Of a stretch of 64,000 nucleotides of DNA, positions 23,501 to 34,821 are shown in pieces. Origin of the DNA: Pelodera strongyloides (lineage: Eukaryota; Nematoda; Chromadorea; Rhabditida; Rhabditidae). The notes below the pieces were generated by a model, which worked only from the letters and a program-made list of their open reading frames with translations, had not been told where the DNA came from and did no database searches. The DNA is taken from the NCBI GenBank assembly GCA_036852015.1, contig JAANDG010000175.1, positions 1 through 64,000 of the forward strand, given 5' to 3'. The translations under genes and the position numbers were made by a program. Numbering within the stretch: the stretch's first letter is position 1; each line of letters starts with the position of its first letter.

Positions 23501-26033
23501 GCACAGAAGATAATACAGAGCGAAAGGTCCGTCCTAAGGCTAGGCAAGGGGAGCGCCTTAACTTTATTCCCGACGCCGTGGCATGTTTGCAAGATGGTAG
23601 CACTGGGCGGGATTCGAACCCGGGTCGTATGGGTGAGAGACGAGAACTTTGCCAGTGAGCCACGACGAGAGACAGAGACAAATACTTTACCAAAAACGAA
23701 TAATTTGAATTCCAACTCAGGGAGTGAACCAGTTGAAAAGTAGTTCTACTTAGCTACCGCAGGATTACGAAACGTGTTCATACAGCTGCTTCCCGATCGG
23801 GAGTATGCAAATTATTTCGGCAAATATCTGCATATTATATCTTTACATATGCTGCAAGGGTCTGCAGGCATATCACTACACGTTTCATAATCCCGCGGTA
23901 GTTAAGTAGAACTACTTTTCTACTTGTTCACCCCCTGAGTTGGAATTCAAATTATTCGGTTTTGGTAAAGTATTTTTCTCTATTCTTTACTAAACACAAG
24001 TAAACTCGAAGCAAAATGATGATTTTGTAGTGACTGCGATCCTTTAATGTTGATTAAAGTTGCCAAAAGAAACAAATTACGGCTTGTTTACGGTATTCAC
24101 TTGAAAAAAATCTAAATCTCAGGCAAAAAAAAAGATTAGATCTGGACTTACCACCCTCAGATTGTTCAGATTCAGACGTTGGCATCGGTAAGAATGCAGA
24201 ACCTAAATAAATAAGTGCTCGAATTGTGCGAAAACAGAAAATGCGCGAAATGAAAAACATAACGATGTACCAACGAGAACAAACGGTACTAAATTGTACT
24301 TGAGTGGCCCCCACTTGGCGAAAAAACGCCTTGAAGTTGCCACCCCGGCGTTTGGTGCATTTCAACAAAGCGTTTTCGCAGGTTTTGTTTTTTTTCAGGC
24401 GGATTTGCAGAGAAACAACAAAGTGGCACTGTGCCAAGGAAGGGTACGAAATGCGTTGTGCGTTGTGCGGTCCACCGGTCCGCGTCGCGGTTCGAGAGTG
24501 ATTTTTACAAGGAAAGGGCGCGCTTTAGGCGCATTCGGATTATTCGGAATGGACATCGCCGATAAATAGAAGTTTTTAGACGGGAAATAAATGAAATTGG
24601 CAAAATACCATAATGTATAAACATAAAGGATCGATTGAATTGCAGTCTCAACTACGGTACTCCATAAGTTCCGGAAACAATATTCAAGATAGTTTCGGGT
24701 GTCCATCAAAAAAACACTTCTGGTTGAGTTTATTTCAGGAAACGGCCCATATCGAATGCATCCTAAAGATAGACGAAAAAAAAATAAGAGTTACCGTTCG
24801 AACGGATGACAATAAATTTTTCGAAACATACTGCTAAAGTAAGGAACTTTGTGTTGTAGGCAAAACACAAACAAAATTCGGATCATCAACAACAACGCAT
24901 GCGCAACGAGAAACAACAAAGTGGCACTGTGCCAAGGAAGGGTACGCAATGCGTTGTGCGTTGTGCGGTCCACCGGTCCGCGTCGCGGTTCGAGAGTGAT
25001 TTTTACAAGGAAAGGGCGCGCTTTAGGCGCATTCTGATTATTCGGAATGGACATCGCCGATAAATAGAAGTTTTTAGACGGGAAATAAATGAAATTGGCA
25101 AAATACCATAATGTATAAACATAAAGGATCGATTGAATTGCAGTCTCAACTACGGTACTCCATAAGTTCCGGAAACAATATTCAAGATAGTTTCGGGTGT
25201 CCATCAAAAAAACACTTCTGGTTGAGTTTATTTCAGGAAACGGCCCATATCGAATGCATCCTAAAGATGGACGAAAAAAAAAAATAAGAGTTACCGTTCG
25301 AACGGATGACAATAAATTTTTCGAAACATACTGCTAAAGTAAGGGACTTTGTGTTGTAGGCAAAACACAAACAAAATTCGGATCATCAACAACAACGCAT
25401 GCGCAACGAAACATCGCGAGTTTTTGCACAAATTTTTAATTTTGGAGAATAATTCATGATTTGTGTCTAATTACTGTGGTTTAATGTATAGTGCCCTGTT
25501 TTTGTACGGTAGTTTTCCCGCGTTTTATACCGTACTATCCTTAGATTAGGGTCTAATATCAATTAACTTGCGCATGTTTGGATTAAAAACTTTTCAAGGT
25601 GCCTTTTAAGGGAATGTCAAGCCAGTTTTTCATGTTGGGCTCAAAAAAAAGCTTATGTTTTGAAGGTGAGGAAAGTGAAAATAAAAATAAACAAACACTT
25701 TCATGTAAGAAGAAAAACAATTTCAAACCGCTCCAAAAAACTCCTTCAGTATGGGATTCGAGTCGTGCGGACAAAGCTAAGCCAAATCTTTGCCCACGGG
25801 ACGTTTGAATTTACGAGGCTGTTAGACAGCAAAGAAAAAGAGGAGGGCGCGAGAGAAATTTGTTTAAGTCAGCAAAGAAAAAGAGGAGAGCGCGAGAGAA
25901 ATTGTGTAAACTACGGTAGTTGTGACAGCGTGTTATAGAATATCTGTGAATCAGGCTTGACATTCGCTTTAAAAAAAAAATAAACAAAAAAGTTTAGTTA
26001 TAAACAAAAACTATTTATTTCTAAATATTTCCC
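20555..26033. repeat. Composite repeat block, copy 2
   Basis: This repeats 1-5550 in the same orientation, some 20.5 kb away. It starts at or before AAAATA (20555) and ends at AATATTTCCC. It carries the same nested elements: minisatellite 20664-20928, tRNA-like 20930-21009, fold-back 21162-21323, SINE B 21908-22177, LINE fragment 22249-22538, fold-back 22666-22819, RTE fragment 22944-23083, MITE nest 23255-24046 and tandem duplication 24410-25408. Differences from copy 1 are mostly indels of 1-24 bp. Confidence 0.93.
21535..21657 (-). CDS. Chromodomain exon, frame intact
   Basis: This is the counterpart of 1000-1123 without the extra base, so the domain reads through from EEYVVEAVLAHRVLRG to DDTWEDEENC. 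The beta-strand pattern (V-x-A-V-L, YKLRW) and the aromatic cage positions fit a chromodomain. It is bounded by ATTTAAG upstream and GTAGGT downstream, possible splice sites, and the frame stays open to 21244. It may be an exon captured in the repeat or the tail of a chromoviral integrase. Confidence 0.55.
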
Positions 26034-26996
26034 ACTTTCCAAGTTATCTTTTAGTACAGCTTTTCTTTTCTTTTCTTTTCCCACATCTTTTAGCACAGCT
26101 AAAGAAAAAATTATATTAGTTTCATGATATGGTGGCGAAATTGTATTTTTTGTTGAAAACCGTCACGACATGGTTTCCTGCGCAAGGTTATCGTGATCTT
26201 TTATTAAAATTTTGTTTTAAAGGGACGCAGTCACTACAATTTCAACTTTTTTATTCGATTTTTATTAAATATAAGAAGAAAGATATATAGAAGAATATGC
26301 AGCCATTAAGAAGACATAGAAAAGCGAACTGAAGGAGAGAAATCAAGGAGAATGGGTTTTGGTAAATTACCGTCACCGGGGCATATGAGCAATTGCCAAG
26401 GGTACATGGAGAATAAACCACCTGTAGTGTTGTACGTCGCGTGTGGTTTATCACTGCAGGGTATTTATTATCAACTGCTATACGGGCAATTATAAACTAC
26501 GGATATTAGTAAAACTCATACGCAGTGATTTCTCTCCCTGAGTTTATTTTTCCGTAATTTGGTGCTGGAGCCGCATTTTTCTTCATATCTTATAATATTT
26601 AATGAAAAGCAAATAAAAACGACGAATTTGTAGTGACTGCGCTCCTTTAACGAGCCATAAATCAAGCCACAACTCACAACCCTAGCGCAAGATTTGAATT
26701 CCAGCTACACTTTCTCTCCTCATAAATACCATGTGCCAACTACGAATAATTGCAAGGTATATGGTATATTACAGTCGTAAATACGTTGTCATAAATATCG
26801 CTTCATTATGACTTATAATTTACGTTCCCCCTAGACATGCAACATGTTGCTTACGTTTGTAGTAAGAGTAGGAAATAATATGTGCCGGTAATTCTCGATG
26901 TGCACTTGTTGTCTTTTTGTTGTGAAATTTTAGATGGAAAGGAAAGGGACCTTTCAAATAAAACGGTTTATGTATTGTATGGTAAAAGCACTGCGT
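26034..26996. other. Spacer with a MITE
   Basis: AT-rich DNA between the repeat block and the secreted-protein cluster. The fold-back MITE at 26217-26650 is the only structured part I see. No exon is supported. Confidence 0.5.
26217..26650. mobile_element. MITE (TTTAAAGGGACGCAGTCACT ends)
   Basis: The terminal TTTAAAGGGACGCAGTCACT and AGTGACTGCGCTCCTTTAA are inverted, with AATATAAGA / TCTTATAAT further in. It is the uninterrupted relative of the element at 2752-3560. Confidence 0.78.
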
Positions 26997-27935
26997 TCAG
27001 TAAAATATATGTAGAGCATGTTTATATGTGAATACGCTGGACTTTCTAGCGATGGCGTCTACGAGTAGGTCAATGATAGGTTTGATCACTTCCATGAGAG
27101 TCTTTGTAAGAATGGCAGTTGCTTCTGCGGGAGTTGCAACCGCATCCTGCAGGGCCACACTCAGGGCAGCCTTGATTTCAAGAGGAAGAAGCTGCAGGGC
27201 AAGGTCCAACTTTAGCGACAAGATGTCGGCCTCGGAGAGTCCACCGAGAATCTGAAAAACAGCAAGAATGAGGAGATTTGGCAGCGATTTCCTATTCTCT
27301 CACAACGTACTATCCATTTTATTAGTTCAATAGCAAATCTTCCGCCAACCTTGTCCAGAGTTGACACGAGTTCGTCCACGGCCTTCAGTGTCTAAACATG
27401 GATGTATGCGAGCAAAAACAATTGTGCGCAATAAAATCATGTCTTCTGCGAAACGTGGATGCTAGATAACAAGTAGAACTAGAGAAAAACCTCGGAAACG
27501 ACATCATCAACAGTTCCGAGGGTATCATTGAGAACACCGTCAACAACGCCTCCCAAGTTGTCAACGACTCCACCCAAGTTTCCGACAGTCTTAAAGATTC
27601 AAGTGAGTGAAAATAATAATATAACTGGTTATATTCCTATCTTATGACTAGTTATGTTCAACAAACACAAGGTTCTTGCATACGTTGTCAAGAAGACCTC
27701 CGACGGTTTTGTCTGCGCTATCCACAACACCATGCACTGTTTCTCCCGCACTGTCCACCACTCCACCGACCTAAAGAATGTGATGCGCCGACCAGTGTGA
27801 ACCAACAGTTTCCCTTTGAGGTGTATTAATTCGTCGTAAATCTCTAACCTGCTTGGTCAATCCTCCTAGAGTATTCGAAAGGCTAAGCGCATTGGCTGTG
27901 ATGGCAATAGCAGAAATTAAAAAGAAGGAACGCAT
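26997..27935 (-). CDS. Secreted Val/Gly-rich helical protein, copy A (alpha type, altered C terminus)
   Basis: Exons: 27849-27935, 27684-27770, 27491-27589, 27350-27391, 26997-27251 (87, 87, 99, 42 and 255 nt, all in phase 0). Exon 1 encodes a signal peptide (MRSFFLISAIAITANA). Exons 2 and 3 encode amphipathic segments on GGVVDxAxxTxxGVVD and VGNLGGVV patterns. The last exon encodes a Leu/Ala-rich domain (KLDLALQLLPLEIKAALS). No cysteines are present in the first four exons. Unlike its siblings, which stop after DAIAAI, this copy reads on through a changed end (RKSSVFTYKHALHIFY), giving 189 residues. It is divergently paired with copy B. The function is unknown and I do not recognise a family. 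A secreted structural or lipid-binding role is only a guess. Confidence 0.8.
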
Positions 27936-29251
27936 CTAAATCATACTGCAGTGGTTGGAGAATGACTATGTTTTCATTGATATTTCGCGTCCGTAATATT
28001 ATGGGGATAAACAAAATAAATGCCACTTACCTCTTTGGTATGTTTTATTATCGAGAAGACAGTAAGCCTAAACGATAGCCCTTCAAAACTGGAACCCCTT
28101 ATATAGGTTCGAGAGACAATACGATGTCCCAATCACAGCAAAAGCAACTTGTTTTGAAAAATATTTGTTTAAAAATAGGTTTATTTTTGATCAAATTCTC
28201 CAAAGTTTTATGGGACATCACTTTTGTAAACAGATCATTGAAATGCAATATCAGGGTGTCAAAAATAGTTCTTTTTGTTGCACTGGCTCGGGCAGCACCA
28301 TCGTTCTTGGCTGCGGTATATCACGTGAATATAGTTTATGGGCAGTGAGGCAATGTAATTTTTCTAAATTGGTAGTCCATATCGACTTCACGTTCTTCGG
28401 GTAGCAATGTGCCACACATCGTTAACCTACTATTTGTGGTGTGGTCTGTATCAATTATCACATTATACAAAGCATTTTATTGATACAAACCTGAGCGTCC
28501 CAATATAGGAATGTTTTTGTCGCGAGCATAACAATGTCTCATAACAAAGAACGACATTGTTCGACTTGCTACATCGCGCAATGTCCGATCCATAACAAAA
28601 CTATTTTTGAAACCGTGACAGTCGAAGCTCACTGAACAAGATTCTTTATAGCGTTTATTCCAAAATAAACCTATTTTCAAACATTTTGTGAACAACAAGT
28701 TGCTTTTGCCGTGCGTGGGTCACCTATCTATTGTCTCTTCATCCTATATAAGGGCTTCCCATTTTGACCGAATATCGACTACTTTTCCCTCGATACATCA
28801 AGCCAGAGAAGTAAGCGGTTCTATTTCTCCGATAATATCATATAGAAAGGTGGCGCCTTAACTATAACATATATGAATACCACTTTATTCAGACATACAA
28901 CCATCACACATAGACTTAGGCATGTAGAATCCAGGATCCCGTTTGCTCTCGAAGTCGGGGATCTTCATATTTAGCTCCAGTGTCTCTTAGCCGATGTGTC
29001 CCATAGAGTGAAGTAGACGGTAGAAGACGGCACAGAAAATAATACAGAGCGAAAGGTCCGTCCTAATTGTAAGGCTAGCCAAGGGGAGCGCCTTAACTTT
29101 GTTCCCGGCAGCATGGTATGTTGGCAAGATGGTGGCACTGGGCGGGATTCGAACCCTTGGTCGTGTGGGTCAGAGACGAGAACGTTGCCAGTGAGCCATA
29201 ACAAAGGTAATGAAAGTATTCTCACTCAGCAACCACTGCCCTATGATTTAG
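27936..29251. promoter_or_regulatory. Divergent promoter region, copies A and B
   Basis: Two mirrored modules face outward. For A, CCTATATAAG-like TATA (reverse strand, about 28095-28107) has AAAATAGGTTTATTTT at 28172-28187 behind it. For B, CAAAATAAACCTATTTTC at about 28661-28678 precedes TATATAAGGG near 28745. Each gene then seems to have a 5' UTR intron: CCAGAGAA/GTAAGC near 28808 and an acceptor TGATTTAG directly before the ATG. In B this intron contains the SINE at 28878-29200. The same design recurs at 33161-34147 and 45406-46422. Confidence 0.6.
28878..29200 (-). mobile_element. SINE family A in the 5' UTR intron of copy B
   Basis: It is near-identical to 2849-3165, with box A TGGCTCACTGGC and box B GGGTTCGAATCCC (here with one change in the B-box flank). 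Copies D, D' and E lack it between CTTAACTATAACA and the start codon, so it inserted after these genes diverged. Confidence 0.75.
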
Positions 29252-30163
29252 ATGGGTTTCTTCTTTGTCATTGCTGCTATTGCCATTACATCCAATGCGC
29301 TTAGCCTTTCGAATACTCTAGGAGGATTGACCAAGCAGGTTAGAGATTTACCATGCATCAACAGGCCACAAGAAAACGAGTTGCCGGCCATGACAAAAAT
29401 GTGTTGTCCTAGCCAATGCATGCTGTTTTTCAGGTCGGCGGAGTGGTGGACACTGCGGGAGAAACAGCGCAAGGAGTTGTCGACACCGCAGACAAAACGG
29501 TCGGAGGTCTTGTGAACAATGTAGGCGAGAAACTTTTTGTGTTTGTTGAATATAACTAGCTACATAATAAGGTGCATATTCTCCACTCATTTGCATCTTT
29601 AAGACTGTCGGAAACCTGGGAGGAGTCGTTGGTAACTTGGGAGGCGTTGTTGGCGGTGCCCTCAACGATACCCTTGGCAGCGTTGATGAAGTCGTTTCTG
29701 AGGTTTGCCTTTCGTTTGGGTTGTCATATGTTGCATCCACAGACACAAGCAGACATTATTTTCATTTTGTTTATCCACAATTTACATACATATGTATATC
29801 GACATGTTTAGACATTGAAGGCCGTGGACGAACTCGTGTCAACTCTGGACAAGGTTGGCGGAAGATTTACTATTGAACTAATAATATGGATAGTACGTTG
29901 TGAGAGAAAAGAAATAGCTTCCAAATCTCCTCATTCTTGCTGTTTTTCAGATTCTCGGTGGACTCTCCGAGGGCGACATCTTGTCGCTAAAGTTGGATCT
30001 TGCACTGCAGCTTCTTCCTCTTGAAATCAAGGCTGCCCTGAGTGTGGCCCTGCAGGATGCGGTCGCAACTCCCGCAGAAGCAACTGCCATTCTTACAAAG
30101 ACTCTCATGGAAGTGATTAAGCCCATAATTGACCTGCTCGTGGACGCCATCGCTGCGATTTAA
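29252..30163 (+). CDS. Secreted Val/Gly-rich helical protein, copy B (beta type)
   Basis: Exons: 29252-29338, 29434-29520, 29604-29702, 29812-29853, 29951-30163 (87, 87, 99, 42 and 213 nt, phase 0 throughout, 175 residues). The signal peptide begins MGFFFVIAAIAITSNA. It is followed by LSLSNTLGGLTKQ, the GGVVDTAGETAQGVVDTA segment, VGNLGGVVGNLGGVVGGAL, a 14-residue linker, and the conserved C-terminal helix domain ending VDAIAAI. There are no cysteines or recognised catalytic residues. Acceptors are TTTTTCAG or TTTAG, and exon 3 uses TTTAAG. Its 3' UTR matches that of copy E, which marks E as its closest relative after an inversion. Confidence 0.82.
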
Positions 30164-30314
30164 GAAAAAATTGTAATTTATTGACATATGAACATCCTGT
30201 ACATATATTTTCTGTATGCATTCCTTCCCCAAATATAAAATGTTTCACTCAAACTGGCTTCTTCATTCTCTGTTTAATACACTACGGAAAGCAAACGCCA
30301 AAAATCACCCTCAA

Positions 30315-30990
30315 TTAAAGGGATCGGTTCACCTCAAAAGTGTAAGTTTTTTTTGTTTCTTTATTTTATATAAGGGATACTAAAAATTTGGAATACTTAG
30401 TTTTTATTTCAATACTTGCGAAGATATTGGGTGATAAAGTGGTGGATTGATCTGGTCGGAATGCAGAAAGGGTAATTGTCCTATACAAACAAGGCAGGAC
30501 AATTACCCTTTTTGCATTTTGGTCCGATCAATCCACCACTTTATCACCCAATATCTTCGTGAGTATTGAAATAGAACACTACTTTTTGTAATGAAGATAA
30601 AGATAAAGTGAACCGGGTTATATCACTACTTTTTGTAATGAAGATAAAGATAAAGTGAACCGGGTTATATCACCCGAATCCGCGGAAACGGTGCACCGTG
30701 GTCCAGCTCAGAGGCTGGACATACTGGCCATTTAAACTTCCCGGTGGCCAATCTGCTCGGGAAGTCGATTTATCTCCGCTGGTTTTACCCAGCTGCCAAC
30801 TTTTACACCTTTGGTGGGGTGAGGGGGTTCTGGCCCGGGATCGAACCGGTGACCGGTGGCGTGGTGAGCAAGGGCCTTGCCACTTGACCACGCCCCCCTA
30901 CTTTTTGTATTCCAAATTTTTATTATCCCTTATAGAAAATAAAGAAACAAAAAAAAACAGACACTATTTGAGGTGAACCGATTCCTTTAA
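30315..30990. mobile_element. Fold-back MITE carrying a nested SINE
   Basis: TTAAAGGGATCGGTTCACCT at 30315 is mirrored by AGGTGAACCGATTCCTTTAA ending at 30990. An inner palindrome around 30410-30570 (ATCAATCCACCACTTTATCA and its complement) forms long arms. The SINE at 30591-30897 sits in the right arm. Confidence 0.82.
30591..30897 (-). mobile_element. tRNA-derived SINE, family C, with target-site duplication
   Basis: The minus strand starts GGGGGGCGTGGTCAAGTGGC, contains box B GGTTCGATCCC and ends in a TTATCTTTATCTTCATT tail. It is flanked by CTACTTTTTGTA at 30579-30590 and 30898-30909, a clear 12-bp target-site duplication. A 47-bp tandem duplication repeats the tail together with the left duplication (30579-30672). 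Body fragments of the same family lie near 31476-31575 and 43757-43880. Confidence 0.82.
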
Positions 30991-30999
30991 AAAGAAAGA

Positions 31000-32282
31000 A
31001 GCTGAAGCATATGATCCTTGATATACTAATTAAAAGAGGTGCACTGATATTGGAGTAACTTACGTCACCTGCACGTGCACACATTAATAAAGATAAAGAG
31101 ATAAACCGGGTTATATCAACCTGTAAATAACCAGATTATCCCAATCTTTTATTCCGAATGTGAGTAGATAATGCTTGAAATGGACGTCTTGACAGTGCGT
31201 TGATGGTCCAAGCGGAGAACCCGTTATCCCGTGCATAGAAGAACAGAAAAGCACCAGAGTGAAGTCCCTTCAGACAGCCCTCAGCGTGCTGGCAAGACAC
31301 CTGCAAGTATACGAAGAGAGTCATTGTCGAGAGCGCTCGTGGGGTTCTGTTCTCTTGCTCAAAACCCGTGCTTATAAGGGTTTCTCTCAGTGATGCAAAT
31401 TATATGTAAATTATATAAAAGTCATAGTATCCGAATCTAGAAATAAAAATCTAGATAATACGTTATGGCGCAACCGAATCCGCAGAAACGTTAAACTTCC
31501 CGGAGGCCAATTTTCTCGGGAAGCCGATTTATCTCCGTCGGTTTTAACCAGACGCCAATTTTTACACATTTGGTGGGGTCATGCACACATTACGAACAAT
31601 ACTTAGGTTCATTAGGGAGGTCGTCAAGTCGGAAGTACAAGCGGATGCGGCACATATCCGTAAACTGTGGGTATGTATATTGTCTATCATTGGTTCGGTT
31701 CAGGCACTGGTCATGTAGGCAGGGGTGAACCTTCTTATCTGAAGAACCTCGCGCTAGCTTTCTAATAAAGAAGTTGCTTCTTTGATCCGCCGCGCGCGGC
31801 TATATGTTGTTCGCGGGCGACTTTCCGGGCGTAATACATAGCAAGGTGTTGTTTCAGATCATACGCGTACCATTCGGAAAGTTCCTTAAAAGTGACAAGT
31901 CAGAAAATGGAATCGAATATTGGCTTGTAAACTTCTGGCTTCCTTTCATATAGGTTATAGGCAGATAAACTATGCCCTGCACTTCACGAAATCTTTAGCA
32001 TTAAATAACGACCGTCAAAGACAGAAATCAACCATGAAAATGGTCTGAATAAGTTCAATTTGTTCTTGTACATAGCAAGTTAAGATAAAGTGCATATGTA
32101 TGAGTTATTGTCGCTGTTAGCTTATCTTCTTTCTAAAGCACATATTTTGTGTAAAAGGAAGAGATAGCTTGAGTGAAAACTGAAAAAGCCAGTTTGAGTG
32201 AAACATTTTATATTTGGAGAAAGAATGCTTACATAAAATATATGTACAGGATGTTCATATGTCAATAAGTTACAATGTTTTC
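31000..32282. repeat. Intergenic spacer, inverted copy at 42876-44450
   Basis: The spacer between convergent copies B and C recurs in reverse complement between D' and E. Shared landmarks include AACCGGGTTATATCAACCTG, the CGCGCGCGGCGGATCAAAG segment and TATTCGATTCCATTTTCTGA. It contains SINE C fragments. The 43350-43530 copy has a SINE B fragment that the 31 kb copy lacks (near 31800-31830), so that insertion or loss happened after duplication. Confidence 0.85.
31136..31324 (-). CDS. Small ORF of 62 residues in the spacer
   Basis: A short minus-strand frame starts MTLFVYLQVSCQHAEG and ends STHIRNKRLG. Upstream is a TATA-like CTTATAAGCACGGG (about 31366-31379) and an unbroken leader of about 45 bp. 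In the inverted copy (43995-44220) the ATG has become AGG and the frame is degraded. The TTGCAG/GTGTCTT junction inside could be a splice acceptor or donor, so the true exon may differ. No family is recognised. Confidence 0.3.
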   Translation of the reverse strand: MTLFVYLQVSCQHAEGCLKGLHSGAFLFFYARDNGFSAWTINALSRRPFQALSTHIRNKRLG

Positions 32283-33160
32283 TTAAATTGCAGCGATGGC
32301 GTCCACGAGTAGGTCAATGATGGGTTTGATCACTTCCATTAGAGTCTTTGTAAGAATGGCAGTTGCTTCTGCGGGAGTTGCAACCGCATCCTGCAGGGCC
32401 ACACTCAGGGCAGCCTTGATTTCAAGAGGAAGAAGCTGCAGTGCAAGATCCAACTTTAGCGACAAGATGTCGGCCTCGGACAATCCACCGAGTATCTGAA
32501 AAACAGCAAGAATGAGGAGAATTGGAAGCGATTTTTTTCCTCACAACATGCTATCCATAGTTCAATACTAAATCTTCTGCCAACCTTGTCCAGAGTTGCT
32601 ACGAGTTCGTCCACGGCTTTCAGTGTCTAAAGATATAGATGTACGTATGCGCAGAAGCAATTGTGTAAAGTGCAATTAATGTCGTCGGTTTATATGATGC
32701 TGCTCCATAACAAAAGGCAAACCTCAGACACGACTTCATCAACGGTTCCAAGGGTATCATTGAGGACGCCATCAACAACGCCTCCCAAGTTCCCAACGTC
32801 TCCACCCAAGTTTCTGACAGTCTTAATGAATTCAAGTGAGAATACGTGGCTTCTTATTGGTAGTTTTTTTCATATTATACAAATACAAAAACGTTCTTGC
32901 ATACATTGTCCAAAAGACCGCCGACGGTTTTGTCTGCGGTATCCACAACTCCGTGCACTGTTTCTCCCGCAGTGTTCACCACTCCACCGACCTGAAGAGC
33001 AGCATGTGACGGACAGTTCAAGACATACACCTGTATCCCCTTGAGGCCTTGTAATTGAATATAAATCTCTAACCTGTTTGGTCAATCCACCCAGAGTATT
33101 CGAAAGGCTAAGCGCGTTGGCTGTGATGGCAATAGCAGCAATGACAAAGAAGGAACGCAT
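32283..33160 (-). CDS. Secreted Val/Gly-rich helical protein, copy C (alpha type)
   Basis: Exons: 33074-33160, 32905-32991, 32723-32821, 32585-32626, 32283-32495. Sizes are 87, 87, 99, 42 and 213 nt and phases match the other copies (175 residues). The signal peptide is MRSFFVIAAIAITANA. Exon 2 has VVNTAGETVHGVVDTADKT and exon 3 has DGVLNDTLGTVDEVVSE, features shared with F and partly with A, which define the alpha subtype. The C-terminal domain is almost identical to B. It converges with B across the spacer and diverges from D. Confidence 0.82.
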
Positions 33161-34147
33161 CTGAATCATATGACAGGTTATGGTGAATGAGAATGTCTCT
33201 AGAGATCTTCCGATATCATTAGGCTCCATCCACCGTTATGCAGAATATTATGAAGAAATCTGTATATCCGCTAACCTCTTTGGTGTGTTAAGTGTATCGA
33301 GAAGAAGTAGTCGATATTCGTTCAAAAATTAAAAGCCCTTATATAGGATCAAGAGACAATAGCTCGGTGTCCCACCCACAGCAAGCGCGACTTGTTTTGA
33401 TAAATATTTGTTTAAAAATAGGTTTATTTTTCATCAAATCCTGTACAGAACTTTATAGACATCACTTTTGTAAACAGATCATTGAACTTCAATAACGCCC
33501 TGTCAAAAATACTTCTTTTTATTGTTCTTGGTTGCGACGAATGTCGTTATTGGCAGTGAGCAACGTAATATTTCTAAATTGAAAGTCCATAACGAACGAC
33601 TTCAAGGTGCCACATATCGTTCGCCTACTATTTGTGGATTGTATCAGTTATAATATCAGTTATAATCTAGTATATTCAACACATTTTATTGATACAAACC
33701 CGAGCGTCCCAATTTAGGGATCTTTTTGTCGCGAGCATAACAATGTCTCCTAACAAAGGCCGACATTGTTCGACTTGCTACATCGCGCAATAGCCCCGGC
33801 AAAGAGGTGATGCTGACCAATCCAGAGCCATAACAAACCTATTTTTGAAACCGTGACAGTTGAAGCTCAATGAGCAAGATTCTTTGTAGCGTTTATTCCA
33901 AAATAAACCTATTTTCAAACATTTTGTTTTCAAAACAAGTTGATTTTGCCATGCGTGGGTCACTTGCTCCTATATAAGGGCTTCATATTTTGAACGAATA
34001 TCGACTACTTTTCACTCGATACATTCATCAAGCCAGAGAAGTAAGCGGTTCCATTTCTCCGATAATATAGTATAGAAGGGTGGTGCCTTAACTATAACAG
34101 AAGGTAACGAGCCAGATTCTCTCAGCAACCACTGTCATATGATTTAG
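33161..34147. promoter_or_regulatory. Divergent promoter region, copies C and D
   Basis: TATA-like CTTATATAGG (about 33340-33350) and AAAATAGGTTTATTTT (about 33415-33430) serve C. AAAATAAACCTATTTTC (about 33899-33915) and CCTATATAAGGG (33969-33980) serve D. Motif-to-TATA spacing is about 55-75 bp on both sides. The middle, with ATAACAATGTCTC and ATCGTTCGCC, is shared with the other two divergent regions. Confidence 0.6.
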
Positions 34148-34740
34148 ATGCGTTCCTTCTTTGTCATTGCTGCTTTTGCCATCACAGCCAATGCGCTTAG
34201 CCTTTCGAATACTCTAGGAGGATTGACCAAGCAGGTTAGAGATTTACCATGCATCAACAGGCCACAAGAAAACGAGTTGCCGGCCATGACAAAAATGTGT
34301 TGTCCTGGCCAATGCATGCTGTTTTTCAGGTCGGTGGAGTGGTGGACACTGCGGGAGAAACAGCGCGAGGAGTTGTCGACACCGCAGAGAAAACGGTCGG
34401 AGGACTTGTGAACAATGTATGCGAGAAACTTTTTGTGTTTGCTGAATATAACTAGCTACATAATAAGGTGCTTATTCTCACTCATTTGCATCTTTAAGAC
34501 TGTCGGAAACCTGGGAGGAGTCGTTGGTAACTTGGGAGGCGTTGTTGGCGTGGCACTCAACGATACCCTTGGCAGCGTTGATGAAGTCGTCTCTGAGGTT
34601 TGCCTATCGTTTGGGTTGTCATGTGTTGCATCCACAGACACAAGGCGACATTGTTTTCATTTTATTTACCCATAATTTACATATATCGACATGTTTAGAC
34701 ATTGAAGGCCGTGGACGAACTCGTGTCAACTCTGGACAAG
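34148..34740 (+). pseudogene. Secreted protein copy D, first four exons only
   Basis: Exons 34148-34234, 34330-34416, 34499-34597 and 34699-34740 are intact and beta type (FVIAAFAITANALSLS, GVALNDTLGSVDEVVSE). The following intron is broken at 34822, where an LTR begins. The last exon, which encodes the conserved helix domain, is not on the near side. The only downstream candidate is the last exon of D' at 42663, beyond the retroelement array and another full set of exons 1-4. The gene is thus truncated as laid out here. Confidence 0.82.
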
Positions 34741-34821
34741 GTTGGCGGAAGATTTACTATTGAACCAGTAATATGGGTAGTAAATTGTGAGATAAGAGAA
34801 ATGGCTTCCAAATCTCCTAAT

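Noticed and set aside
30829..30893. tRNA gene in the 30.6-30.9 kb region
   Set aside because: It is the head of SINE C, bounded by target-site duplications, with a long body attached.
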